Origin: Saxidomus purpurata
Taxonomy: Eukaryota; Mollusca; Bivalvia; Venerida; Veneridae
Length of the DNA: 64,000 nucleotides
Reading direction: 5' to 3'
Assembly: GCA_022818135.1 (NCBI GenBank)
Contig: JAFMSR010000018.1
Coordinates: forward strand, 19,892,595-19,956,594
Shown: positions 48,350 through 61,055 of the stretch, piece after piece
Layout: every line of letters starts with the position of its first letter
Numbering within the stretch: position 1 is the first letter of the stretch
Made by a program: the position numbers and the translations under genes
Notes under the pieces: model-generated
Seen by the model: only the letters and a program-made list of their open reading frames with translations
What the model was told of the DNA's origin: nothing
The model's database searches: none

Positions 48350-49477
48350 TCTCACGTTGTCTGAAACATATTGTATTATTAGGACTTTGTCAAGAATGAA
48401 GTGCCACTTTTGCAATACTACAGAGATAGAAAAAAAAAACAACTTTTGACTATTTTCAGTAAAACTGCAAAAAGAACACGAAGTGTCTATTTATCTTTGA
48501 AAATAATTTTACAATGGTCGATAGAAAATTTGAGAAAACCTTTTTTTACCAATCATCATATTGCAATAGCATATCTTGTTCACTTTTGTAGAAGTTGACA
48601 CGTCTTTTTTCTTTAATATTATATCTTTAAATGGTTTTTACTTTTTATGACTTGTTTTGGTTTCGTAGTGACACTTTCAAATGTATTTGGTTCAAACGAA
48701 ATGACATTTCGTAAATTAAAATAGAAATGCTTCGAACGATAAAATGTGTTTAATGTAACTAAAGGGGCACTGCAATTTTTCAAAGTTTGAATATACAGAG
48801 TGTCGTAGTATTTTGCAAGAAAGTCATAACAGTTGTAAAAATAACTGGATTTTAAGGGGGCGAACAATTTTTAATGATTTATTTCAGATTTTAAATCATT
48901 CCTTCTACATTGAAAACAAAATTCGTGTCCTCTTGCCATTTTTGAAACATATTGTGTAATTAATATCATTGCAAAGAAATACCATACAAAAAGTTTAGGA
49001 GTTAATTTAACTTAAATAATAAAGACACACAACGTTCATTAATTGAATAAATTACAATACATAATCCTTGTAAACACTAGAGAGTAATTTGCTTAAACCA
49101 TTATTATGTAATAACTTTTCAAGCTTAACAGGAATTTTCTGAGAGAAGAATAACCGCGAATATCGTGAAAACGTGAAGTCTCCGAATATTTCTACACATA
49201 CTGTATTATTCTTGTAGTTCAAAGCTCTGGAAGTTTTGTACAGTTGTACACTTGTACACTTATATGGATATTAAGTCTGTATTTATCACTCTTTAAGAAA
49301 AATATGAGCACTCTAACATAAAAGTGATACACTTTCAAATATTCATCATTTAACAGTCAACGGTCTTTGAAACAAAGAGATTTCGTCAAACAATCTGTTC
49401 TCAACAAAAAATAATCTTGGCCGAATCCTATAAAATGCGATATCACTGCAGAACTATTTTAAGTCAAACTAAACACA
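48350..49477. other. AT-rich sequence with no gene seen
   Basis: It lies inside tandem unit 2. The frames at 48401-48598 (+) and 48619-48867 (-) lack motifs. Confidence 0.4.
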
Positions 49478-51480
49478 TTATTTCTCCCAGGAAGTTTTAA
49501 AAAATTCATTACATGTCCCAAATGACTGATCCTCTTGAAACTCGTATCGTTTGCTTCGTCAGATTTCTAAGATCGTGATGAAAGCACATATACACACAAC
49601 AAGGTACACTACTAATTTTGAATATTTTACTCGAGGAGCTTGGTGAATAATTTCTAGTTCGACATTTTAGTTCAAAACCACATGGTAAAATGTTTGTCAT
49701 TTTACATTTGTTCACGTATTCCATTTCCGTTAAAATTATACTTTTAGTATTGTTTATCTGACATTTTCAAGAAAGCTAGCGTGTCATTTGGAAATGAACA
49801 CCACATTGCATTGGGCATTTTTCTGACAACTAAAAGGAACCGGTAAACAAGACCGCTCCCTCTGTCTGTCTCTCATTCCGCCGTCTATTCTCTACTTAAA
49901 AGTAAGTTTAGATTTATGAATGTCTTCCTGACTACTGTTTACTTCGCAGTCTGCCTGAGAACGGTATCTATCTTAATTGATTTACATACTGTCTCTATAC
50001 AAAAATGTACCAGGCAGAACTTACCTTGAAGACATGCATTAACTTGCATTGGATAGTTACTGTTGTATATATCTTTTAACGATGACTAACTTAATGGTTT
50101 TAGTTTGTTAAAACATACAGCTCACTCCAGTGTATTGCTTAGACGTCGCATTCATCTTGTCTGCTCTACCCTTTCGGATGAAATAATACTTGCATATGGC
50201 ATCACTCATTTTCGATGACAAGGAGCACGTCATGTCAGATGTGAGTTGTAATATCACCATATGTTAATCACTTGCATTCTGAATTAATGATTATTGTTGC
50301 GAGATTTTTGCAACGGGTGTGGTTTTTAAGACTATCTGCTTATGAGTAGTGTGTCGTTTGCAGATAAGAGATGGATCTATTTGCCTGAATCGAGATCCCA
50401 TTTTGACAGGATATGTATTGTACATTTTGTATTTAATCTGTAACATTCCAACCAGAAATAGTAATGATAGCGATCGTAATTGGGCTGGTTGTTTGCATGT
50501 TTAATATCTGCAGAAATATATCGTCATTTTCATGTTATGCCTTTATCATTGCTAATCAATTTTCAATCTCTAAATTGTCGGTCTCGGTGTCAATCTACAT
50601 ATTGCATTACGTTGATCTTTCTAACATTAGATCGTTGTCTGGTATACACTGCTCTCGGTATGAAACAAACGTACTTGTGAAATCGTGCAAAGTTGTCTAC
50701 TGTTAAAAACTTCTCGCTCTCAGATTTTGGTGAAAAAATAAAGTTGTTCAAAAAGAATATAAAAAAAACATATTTTAGAACATATTTAAAACATATGCCG
50801 TACGATCAGCATGATTTTTATTCGATTTTCCTACCTAGATTTTTACATCTATCATTGATTCTTACCTGTAGTTTTATATATATGTATTAGTTTGGTATTT
50901 TTGAATTTTTTTTCAACGGTTCTTGGAATCTTGGACATATTAGCAACTGTACTTGCTTAAAAACGGTATCTTATGGAACAAACTTGTGAGATTAGTTGAT
51001 GGATTTTCTTCATAGCAACGGCTAGCTAACATTCATTGCAAACAAATACAAGCAGTTTGATAAATATTCCTACTGACATATGTTAGTTGGTAGAACTTGT
51101 TAATCTGTCATAACCATGTTGTATGTTACTTGATTTTGCTCTTCGTAATTAACGATACATGACGTAAAATTGCTGCAAAAATACTTTTACATTTAATAGC
51201 TTGCCGTGTCATCACCTACGAAATGGAATGCAAATAATATGTTTAAATATTATGCGGGTAGATCTATTTGTTCTTCTATTTGATATTTTTTGCAAAGTAA
51301 GTTATTTTGAAGAACATTTTTATTACTATATTACTATTATAATTATTGATAGGCTGAGAAAAAAGAACCGTCTACTCACAACGACTCCTCGAACATTTCT
51401 TATTTGTCAATTGTTGTAAGAGGTTAAATAGATTTTAAATGTATGCAGTTGATCGATGTTGAAAGAAATGATACACTTAA

Positions 51481-51975
51481 CCGATTTAAAAAAACAAAAA
51501 TTCCCCCTTTGAACATTTTTTTTGAAGACGCTTTGTTTTTATTTCTTGTGTCTTTTTGGCGATGAATTTTGAAACTTTTCGAATTCAGTTTTTAATGTTT
51601 TTGTTATGTATGAAATTGGAATTTGAAACGCAACCTGTTAAAAAAATTTTCCCTTTATGATGCATGTCACTACTTGTCTTGGAAGCAAACAACAGAACAG
51701 ACTCATTGAAAAGAATTCGACTAGCATCTACCATATATTAAGTGGTTTGGGTTTGTGGTCTATTTTGCTATGAGAAATTAGGAAATTCCCACTTGAAAGT
51801 TCCCAAAAAGATCCAACCAAAAACGAAACTTTACATGGTGATGTTGATGATTTAAAAATTTTCCCTTTGCGTTTTTAAAAAACCCCCCCCCCAGGGTTAC
51901 TTTATTTACACTGTATTTGGTAATGTTGAGGATTTAAAAAGAGTTAGAAAGGCGGTCCCCATTGTGTTCCTTTTT
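51481..51975. other. Region of suspect base quality
   Basis: Runs such as ATTCCCCCTTTG, TTTTTTTTGAAG, AAACCCCCCCCCCAGGG and repeated TTTTCCCTTT words, with abrupt loss of similarity to the sister unit, suggest a poorly polished consensus. No gene or repeat is recognised. Biological low complexity is the alternative. Confidence 0.4.
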
Positions 51976-52038
51976 AATTGTTCGTTTTGTCGTCGTGTGT
52001 TTTGCTTTGTATGCTAGTGTGTGTTGGTAGTGTATATG

Positions 52039-52420
<382 letters not shown>

Positions 52421-52439
52421 AACTTTCATTATCAGCTAG

Positions 52440-53740
52440 TTTTCCTATAAGGTGTTATATATTAAGTTTTATACGGTTCAAACATGGCCGTCCTCTCACA
52501 CGATTCGCAACTTAAGATGGTACACAAGCCCTGCTATAGAGTCGTTGTGAGAAATACAAAAATACAGGAATATTGCTTTTATGTGGTATCAAAAATATTT
52601 TTACCCAGATATGTGAGCCTTCATGTCTTTTGCAAGAGCATTAGGTAAGAACAGATGGTAGTAATGTTTTAGCGATATTTGCGAGTACATGTTGTGTTTT
52701 CATTGACGATAAGTGTAGTTACAACTTAAACACTTCAACATTCATTACACCGTTGTGAAAATAAAAACGTAATATGGATTCACTTGCATCTAAAATTATT
52801 TAATTTGTCTCTTTACTTACTTCTTTGTTAAATCTGATCTTTAAAATATGAGTTGCCGCGGCTAACAAATAATGATTAAAAGTCGACCAATTAAAAAATA
52901 AACATGTTTTCACCACGAGCCTATGAAATAATTTGATTATCCACAATTTTCTCTGCAGGGTAGCACTATAGCTGATAATATATATTTTGGTAGCAGTATT
53001 TTTTATTCAACGTGTACATGTAGCATTCGTCACTGCATGAACAAATTATGTCTTCTTAGTAGCATTTTTATTTCAGTACTTGGGTTTCTTTAGTTAAGTG
53101 CTACATTAATACAGACATTAAGTACTATTATCTGATTTGAAACATTTATGTTGGTTCAGGGATCAGATGATATAAAGATAAGAAACAAATACAACACAGA
53201 AGCATGATTCATGATTATGTCTTATTGCAGATATAAGTTATTTCCATTTCAGAAATAACTAATTGTAAACGCTACAAACTAGTTTGTCTTGCTGTCACAT
53301 TTTTAAATGGTGAATGCACTAGACATATCTGAAATTGAAGTCGAAAAAAAGATCAGGCGTTGAACAATAATCGCGATCCCTGATTATATTAATCGGAAAT
53401 TCTGTTCCTCATTGATCATTCTCTTGAACCGTGCTTTGGCATTTAAGCTCAATTACATTAATTGATGCTTGAGAGTATGAAATGTTGTGGTAAATCGGAG
53501 GGACCGAGTATAACAAAAAGGCAACTGTTGGTTATTTACAAATTTTGCTTATTACATCTTTCTTCGCATAAAACTGGTTAAGAAAACGTGAAACAAAAAC
53601 ATCGCAAATTCAAAGCAATTTTAAATATCTTAATTCGTAAAACCTTTCTATCTGTGAAGTTGTCTGATTAAACTTTACATTTTTGGAAGATATTTAAATT
53701 TATTTACGAGTTTGGATTATCAGTAAATAAGTACGTGTTT
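52440..53740. other. AT-rich sequence with no gene seen
   Basis: No open frame above 60 codons and no shared repeat was recognised between the microsatellite and the partial unit. Confidence 0.45.
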
Positions 53741-55430
53741 TCGTCTGTGTTTTCGTCTTTTTGCCTTTTTGCACTTATGTCTGTCCCGGTAAACCTTACT
53801 TTCTGTGCCTAAATTTTATTTCATTTGTAGCTGTAAACGTTTTAAGGATGACTGAGGTCACTGTTTGCTGCGACATATATCACACACAAGTTTATTGTCA
53901 AGACATTTTTATTACCATGTCTACTTCTAATAACCTTTCTGTAAGCAATATAAAACATGCATGTGGTAATAAGTACATTTCACTTTTGGTTCATTTTCTT
54001 TGAAGAGGAAGACGGTTGAGTCAGGTGTGAGCACTTGTATTACCTTGTATTACCAGATGTGTAAATTGTTGCAATTTTAAATGAATGAAGTTGGGTTAAG
54101 TTGCGGATTTATTACAGTGTGTGTTGTTTTTAAGAAGGCATTGTTAAGAATAATGTGCCATTTTACAGTTGTCTTGAGGAACTATCTATTTGTAAGTACT
54201 ACTGTGTAAAATAATGCAAAATTGGTTATTTCTGAAGAATCTTCGACCAAAATTATCTGCATGACACGTTACTACATTTCCCTCTAATGATGGAGTGCCG
54301 GTTACATATATTATTCACAGAGTTTTAATAAAAAGTATAAAAAAAACAACATGTAACATTATAAAATAGTTTGTGAAATAGAGTGCACTCTAAAATTCTA
54401 ATTTTATCACCTTTATTTGGTTTACAATACTTTTTTAAGGCAACATTTTTAAGTAACACTTTAAAGCTAATCAAAGTCATAAACTACTTTCACTTATGGT
54501 AGTATTTTGAAAAGCTTTCTGATATTAAATATTATTTATTTTGTGTTTTTCTCACAATGTGTTTTGAAAACCTTACATTATATATTTTATGTTAAATAAA
54601 CAACTGAACTTTGATAAAAACGAATGACATCGAATGTTCTTTGTTGTGATATCTTCTATGAAATTCTTCGTAATATTTTAGTCGTTTTGGATAACAACAA
54701 ACAGTAACTAAGTTCTCTCGAGATTCTCTGTAACATTTAGCAACTTAAACACTGTATATTACGGAACATTTTTTATATTAAATGATGTAATGGCAACATT
54801 GCCGCAATCTGTTTACCAAACCAATACAATCAGCTGAAAATTTGATAGAAGTATGTCTGTATGATACTTGACTTGGCTGCACATTTAATGATATCTGGCC
54901 TTACTGCATAACACCAATTCATTAATTATTCATCACATTTGTTCAAACTTTATATCGGGTAAATGTTAATGTTTATATCAGTAGCTGTTTTGAAGGACTT
55001 GTAATTTGTTATATGATTTTTAAACAAAACAAACCCAGCATAACGACATAAGCCACTAACTCGGTTACAATAACAATTAATACTAAAAGGTGCTAACGGC
55101 TTATTGCAATTTCAAATCATAGCAATGTAAATATTTGAGTAAACAAACAAATAATTAATTGCAAGCATGAATAGTCGTAAGCTGTGCTGCCCTTGGCCAT
55201 TTTAAATCAACAGGAGTTCCAAACATCTGTAGTCACTTCTTTGACATTTCTCCTGACATTCTGATTGTCTCAAGGAAACTTTATTGATTTATTTACAATT
55301 TGGAAAAGACTAATCTTAAGTTCACGCCCACTCCTTGAAACTTAATCATGACGTTTATTGAAGAGAGAAACTAGTTGAACGTTGATGATCTGCCCAGCTG
55401 CATAGAAGGTGTAATGTAATAGTTTGTTTT
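53740..55430 (+). repeat. Partial tandem segmental unit
   Basis: It carries right-hand blocks of the unit only: a CACACAAGTTTATTGTCAAG-ACAT stretch (about 53880) matching the GTATTG-TAGACGTC block; GAGTCAGGTGTGAGCAC (54017) matching GTGTCAGGTGCGAGC at about 39000; a TTTTTAAGAAGGCATT word (54128); the TCATAAACTACyTT stretch (about 54475) matching 39610 and 63025; the GTATATTACGGAACA/GCAACATTG stretch (about 54755-54800); and the CTCCTGACATTCTGATTGTC stretch (55245) matching 63795. Left-hand blocks including the ETS-like block are absent, so it is a truncated fourth copy. The frame at 53761-54003 has no counterpart elsewhere. Confidence 0.5.
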
Positions 55431-56230
55431 GCCATTTGATTCAGAAATCACATCAAGCTACTCATTTTACTTTTTCTCATCCCCAAAAAAGATAAAAAAA
55501 ACAAAAAACATTAGAAATCAAAGCACTAAAAGTGCTAGTAGCAAGGGGCTTACTGACAATATTGTCTTGCAAGCGACTGGGTTCAATTTTGTGTTAGGAG
55601 AGGGTAACTATTTAACGCTGTTAACTGAATATCCCTACTTTTCTCATTCAGATGTATGTGTCTTTACCTTTGAAATTGCAATTTCAACAAGAAAAATGAA
55701 GGAAGACAACAACATAAAAGAATCCTGAAGATTCCCATCGTGGACAGATTAAAAGTCGTACACTATCGCGTAAGCAATGGCGCTGTTCGCCGTGTATGGT
55801 CACGGTGTTTCGCCGTGTTATGCCAGGTTATAAAAGTCAATAAACTGGTTTCAAATTGTTTGCAAGATTTTAGATTTATTGATCGAAGATCAATTGTCGA
55901 ATATCTAAATTAATTATTGATAATGATAACAGAAAATAAAGATCCAGTGCAATATGGTTAAAGTAAACTAAAAGCGGATTTTTCATTAAATTTGCTCATG
56001 CAAAATGACGTGTTAACTTGCATGTACGCAATACAGTTTTTTTTTATAAATCAATGAAATCTATAATCAAATTACGATTACAGTGAACAAAAGCAAACAT
56101 ATCTTGTTTTATAGATTGTTCATTTGAAACATTTTATTCTATAAAGCAGTTTAGCCACATTTTTATAATGGCAAAAGAGATGTTTTACACAGGTAATTCT
56201 AAGGGTATGTACAATATGCTCAACGCAGTA
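55430..56230. other. Junction sequence with no gene seen
   Basis: The 99-codon frame at 55429-55728 is Lys/Ser/Ile-rich with no recognisable motif and no preserved copy. At 55765-55830 a CG-richer patch repeats TTCGCCGTGT twice. No element was recognised. Confidence 0.4.
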
Positions 56231-56931
56231 TTGTCCAAAGAACGCCCTCTGCTTTTTCATCAAAATTTGATCTCATTGTTTTCATCGCAACAGTTAAACA
56301 TACCCAATATACCATAATAATGGCGGTGGAAAGCTACAACACATGTCAGCTCTATTCACAATTTCACTGACCCTATCATATACAGGAATAATTACTTCAC
56401 TTATAATTATCGAATTCAAAGAAGTAAAAAATATACATGATTATAAGGTAATCTTTTTATTATTAACAATATTTCTTGATACAATATAAAACCACTGGAT
56501 ATTCCGAATCATGTATGTTTAAATTGATGTGTTATTTATCATTTGTAGTTTTTAAACATCGTTTTTAAGCTAATTGCTGTTTGACAACTAAACATGGTCA
56601 ATGTACATGTACTATGTAGTTAAGTCAGATTTTTTGATAATGTTATGATGCATTCGAGTCTTTTTATCAAAGTACAAAAGTGTAAATTACTGTCCATGAT
56701 TCGTATCCAGTTTTTTATGTATAAATTATGTCTTTCGAATCGACTGATTTCATTGAAACATAAATTGGCCTTCATTTCGCCATCCTCTTTTGTTTTGATT
56801 ATTATTATGTTGAAATTAGGTAATGTATTTGATCAATATCACAACAAAATTTCCTAAATGAAATAGAAAACGTCACCTGTATTTGGAGAACAGAGAACAG
56901 ATAACATCTGGAACAAAAGAACATTTTCTTG

Positions 56932-57306
56932 TTGAAAGGGACATAATCTATAACTAATGTCAACTAAATAACCTCCAAACATAACAAATAGAATCTTTGG
57001 AAGTATTGAAATTCAAACTGAAAGTTTCAGCTATGCATTACAAGTCATTTTCGATAAAATCATCGGTTTAGAATACATTGCAGTACCGTAAACCATTCAA
57101 TAATTTATGTGAAGATTTTGTTGTATAATTAATGGGTGGATGCAATTTATTACAGAAAGCCTCTATATCGATTAATTGTGGTAAAATGAGGCATTTTTGC
57201 CACAGGTTCTTCTTGAAATTGTATTTATTTATCTTTTTACGTTCATTGAGCACATAATCTATGTTTCGAGAATATAATCTGCTTGATGTAGGGAATGCCC
57301 CTTTAA
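56932..57306 (+). mobile_element. MITE-like element, TTAAAGG family, copy 3
   Basis: It begins TTGAAAGGGACATAATCTAT and ends GGGAATGCCCCTTTAA. All family landmarks are present, including the GTTTCAGCTATGCATT stretch shared with copy 1. The left TTAA is altered to TTGA. It lies inside tandem unit 3 and forms the 3' part of the minus-strand frame at 57068-57616. Confidence 0.75.
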
Positions 57307-57616
57307 CGATTATACTATCGGCATCTGCATATTTTTGAAGAGAAAATGCACACATTGGATCAGATTCTAAAGAGGTAAAGTAAAGATAAAATTCAAGTTC
57401 TTCCATATTATGTTTCAGTCGTCTACTAGCGCATTCTAATTTCAAGAAGAAGCCTGTTTTACCTGAAAGGGAGTTGTTGTCATGGAAAATTTGCTGATAC
57501 CAATGCATCAGAATTATTATTTTTGCTTGGCAGTTTAATAGACTGAAACGATTTATTATACTACTACGTACTTGTTCATATTTTAAAGTGCCAGGTATGA
57601 AACGAAGGAAAAACAT
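57068..57616 (-). other. 182-codon open frame, probably not a gene
   Basis: It is the longest non-microsatellite frame in the window. The C-terminal ~80 residues are read from the TTAAAGG MITE, which carries stops in the equivalent frame elsewhere. The N-terminal ~103 residues (57308-57616) come from unique sequence and are less AT-skewed (Glu, Arg, Leu, Cys, with a KTGFFLKLECASRRLKH-like stretch). No signal peptide, membrane segment or domain is recognised, and an in-frame stop lies just upstream. The stretch 57308-57616 could be a host exon on the minus strand, with the MITE landing beside it; chance is more likely. Confidence 0.15.
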
Positions 57617-58449
57617 ATTTATTTTTATATGTTTCGTAAAATTTCCACCGATATAAAATCATGTCCTTTGTACCATCAAGATGTGGGAAAGTGACGACAT
57701 GATTGCGACATCTGTAAGATAAGCACAGCAATATATACAAACTATTTTTCATTCTATTGAAATTAATTCGAAAACATCGTGTTCTATAATCGATAAATTA
57801 GATGGAAATATTTGTTGCACTTATTGAATCAACCCGCCTGATATCTACAATTATCGTGAATGTTGGGTCTTTCTATGCTATTTCTTACAACTAAAGCTTG
57901 TTTTGCTAACCTTGTTGATATGTTGACACAATCCTACTTTGTCAATATCTAAGCTAGCTAAATTTTATTATATTGAAAGTTGGTGATGCAACTAATTTGA
58001 ACGTATAAAAAGCAAGACCATGGTTTTTAAGACTGATCCGAATCATTGCATTTAAACGGTTATGTCTAAATTACGTTTAATGCTACAAATTTATATTCAG
58101 TATTTTCTTGTTTTTTGATAAAAAGTTTACACATATTTTGTCTGGTTTTCAATTCTTAGTTTTTGTTGAACCAGTCTGTTTTTTGTTATTGGTTTTCATT
58201 ACATTAAAACAAAAGTATTTGTATTTGATCTAAAATACAGCAAAAAAGCTACGGGAAACGCTCCAATATTTATGTAGATAAATCAGGTGTTATTTCCGGA
58301 TCACACTGGAAGAATAAAAACAGTTCATGTTACCAAACACGTTTTCTTGTGAGATGTTATTAACTAATAGAATTTGTATTCTGTTAGTATTTATTATAGT
58401 AGTTTGTCAATGTTTATTTTCACTATGCTATTATACTTTAACTTATATT

Positions 58450-58805
58450 TAAGATGGCATACATGTACCCTATTTAAATAAATGCACAATCTTTTTTTTC
58501 TCATTGAAAAGATTGCCGCAAAAGCTGAAAGTTTCAGCTAAATATTCTGTCAAAAATCAGAAAAATTAGCATAATTATACTTGTTGCAATTCCGTAAAGC
58601 CTTCATAAACGGTATTTTAAGTGGATAGCAATTCATTATAAACGTCGCCATATTGGCAAACCGTGTGGAACGAGACATTTCTCGATAATCGTTCTTCTTG
58701 GAAAACTTATTTATTTATTATTTTCCAAAAATTTAACTCATTCTTAACGTGTTAAAAACTAATATGTTCGTTGTAAGAAACTCCTACATGAGATGTTACC
58801 CGCAT
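58450..58805 (+). mobile_element. Diverged TTAAAGG-family copy
   Basis: TTAAGATGGCATAC at the left, GCTGAAAGTTTCAGCT, a GCAATTCCGTAAAGCCTTCA-like stretch, a TTCTTCTTGGAAAACTTATT-TATTTATT stretch and TTAACTCATTC recall the order of copies 1 and 3. Similarity is low and both ends are decayed, so this would be the oldest copy. Confidence 0.4.
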
Positions 58806-58914
58806 AATGCCGAGTATAAATTTTCTGTTGTATAATACATTGTCTTATTTCGCAATATTTCACAAGTACATAATGTTATTCTTCTACCAGCATTTTGTAT
58901 CAGCATTCAACTTT

Positions 58915-59255
58915 AACAGAAATCTGAGAGCCTATTGATTTCATTTCTAGCAAAGTGTAACACGATAATAAAAGTAATCCACTACGATTTATCAGGATCA
59001 CAAGCAGCTTAGCTCTACAGGGCTAGTGTACAGAGCCGGAAGTGTAAACTACAAATCCAATTCAGACAAAGAGCAAAAACATGCTAACACTCCATTAGTC
59101 CATGGCACCGACAAATGATTTATCAATACACCGTCACGCACTTGGTAGCACGTTTAGCAATAACTTTGTCTGAACATCAACATTTTCGGTTGTTCGTCCG
59201 ATAGAGAGCATTACACTTATATGGCACAGTTTGACAAACAAGCTTTAATACTTCA
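58915..59255 (+). promoter_or_regulatory. Conserved block of tandem units, copy 3 (ETS/forkhead-like motif)
   Basis: AAGCAGCTTAGCTCTACAGG and CCGGAAGTGTAAAC (59036-59049) are identical to copy 1, as is the following TACAAATCCA. Further on come ATGCTAACA, CCATTAGTCCATG, CAATACACCGTCACGC and CTTATATGGCACAGTTTGA. Single-base insertions relative to copy 1 (for example in TCAGACAAAGAGC) and an early TGA break any reading frame. That argues for non-coding constraint or a relatively young shared sequence. Confidence 0.35.
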
Positions 59256-59742
59256 TTTATTTAAAGTGGAATTATGCTCATATTGTCAAGTAAAAATCCA
59301 GCTGAAATATGTGTGCGTAAAAAAGGTAAGGGAAATAATAGCTTTTAACCCAATACACCAAACTCTTCCTGCTACCAGTACGAAATAATTATTACTATTC
59401 CTATTTTGACTGGAGCAGACTTAAAAAAAACTGCATGCAGGAGTTGCTTCCCTTCCACTGCCGAAATCTCTACCAACAACGACAACAACGCAAGGGAAGT
59501 CACTGCGAAGAAAGGAACTATTATTTTATTAGTCCGATTTTTTATTTCTTAAGCACCAACTGCAAAGCAACAACCGAAAATTGCATTTATAAAACTGTCA
59601 CAAAAATACACTATGTGCAGTAACATGCACATAATGTCACAATAAGAAATCGAAAAAAATGAAATAAAAATAAATGAAATATCCTGAAATAGGAAAACAA
59701 TACTCTACTGTGAAATCCAGTCATACAAATAGTTTTAAATTC

Positions 59743-59804
59743 AGCGACTTTGTTGGATATGCAGAACCGCGCTTATATAGCGACTTTGTTGGATATGCAG
59801 CATT
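59743..59804 (+). repeat. 36 bp duplication inside unit 3
   Basis: AGCGACTTTGTTGGATATGC starts at 59743 and again at 59779. Unit 1 has a single copy (GTTGGATCTGCAGC, about 36932), so this expansion happened after unit duplication. Confidence 0.8.
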
Positions 59805-60859
59805 GCCTGATAAAACTCTTTAATCTTACCGTCAAATAAATCTATTTTGTCTGCAGAATCGAAGGTCAGCTCTTGATTTTACAGACCTATTGCTAGTCGT
59901 TCTGTCAGCTTTTCGGATTCTTTATCTTCATACAAACTTAATGCAATGCTAAATGGAATGTAGTTAACCGAAACGAATTTGTACTGTATTATACACCGAA
60001 ATGAATCAGGCTCAGGTATTATGTACGTTTAAATTTTAGATACACGATTTATATTTATTTAACAGTTTTTGACGCCTAGTCAGCGATTGTGTGAGAAGAC
60101 ATCCACTGTACTCACTTTAACCAGTAAATCATCGTCCGTGAATTCGTTAAAATTTTACAATGCTGACAAATGATTCTGTCAACGTTGATGCAATTAAATT
60201 GCCTCAATATTGAGACAATAATTGCCATAAAGTTTCTGAAAGAGAGTCGTTGCAATAAAATGTGAAATCCCTTTACAGTGTGTGTCACGTCGTATCATTC
60301 TTCATTGCAGTTGAAATTGATATTTTCTGTAAAAAAATTGTCTTGGTTTGCCTTCAGTAAAATAAGACACATTTTAAAATAATATAACTTTGGAAACTGT
60401 ATCGCTTATAATACTAAATACACATGTTTCCAACTACAAATTATGTCAAGCGGCACTTTAGGAACACACAATTTTTCAGTGTACATTAGTATGAAGGAAG
60501 TTGTGAAAAGTGTCGTAGTGTAATACCAGAAAGTGAAACCCGTATTGAAAATAAATGTTTGTCGTTTAGCATTTCGAAACAAACCAATCAATTCTATAAG
60601 GCAACGTTTAAGTATTCGTTTTGTTAGACTTTCCATTAGAGATTAAACTGACATATAGTTTACAAGGTACTTGTCACAGTCTTCAATCATTTTAGAAACA
60701 CACAGAGTTATTAAAATAAAAAAACACCGATATCAATGGGAATCTGCATACCAATATCTCATGGAAATAAGCGAAAATATACGCCAAGCATATAAAACAA
60801 ACGGTAAATATATGTAACATGTTATGTCATGGTTCAATGACACTCGGAGATAAAGTGGT

Positions 60860-61055
60860 AGTTGTTTGCTTTATGCTAGTGTGTGTTGTGTGTTGTGTGT
60901 GTGTCTGTTGTGTGTGTGTGTGTGTGTTGTGGTGTGTGTGTGTGTTTGTTGTCTCCCCCCCCCCGGGTGTGTGTGTGGTGGGGGTGTGCCCCCCGGGGGC
61001 GTCCGTTGGGAGGCTGCTTTTTGGTTGTGGCTCCCTGTTTGTTTTTGTTTTTATA
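60860..61055 (+). repeat. TG-rich low-complexity block with C and G runs
   Basis: Short TG tracts alternate with GTTGTG interruptions, then come CCCCCCCCCC, GGGTGTGTGTG, GGGGGTG, CCCCCCGGGGG and a GGGAGGCTG…TGGCTCCCTG stretch, ending in T-rich sequence. The lead-in TTGCTTTATGCTAGTGTGTG and the tail are shared with the 52.0-52.4 kb array, so they are copies of the same locus or carry the same artefact. Five overlapping frames on both strands (60819-61169) arise from it and are not genes. Confidence 0.8.

Larger units (their letters stand above)
46970..51480 (+). repeat. Tandem segmental unit 2
   Basis: Blocks shared with unit 1 appear in the same order and strand: ETS-like block (46990-47200), ATCCTGTCG block (47290-47600), TCCCAAATGACTGATCC block (49478-49800), GTATTG-TAGACGTC block (49855-50170), GTGAGT block (50180-50300), ATCGTCATTTTCATGTTATG block (50400-50590) and GCAACGGCTAGC block (50950-51070). 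A block at 50690-50790 matches 37228-37300 of unit 1 but sits later in the order. Its last 80 bp (from about 51410, CAGTTGATCGATGTT) matches 63910-64000 of unit 3. Frames at 47298, 50464, 50480, 50693 and 51201 are not preserved in unit 1 or 3. Confidence 0.6.
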
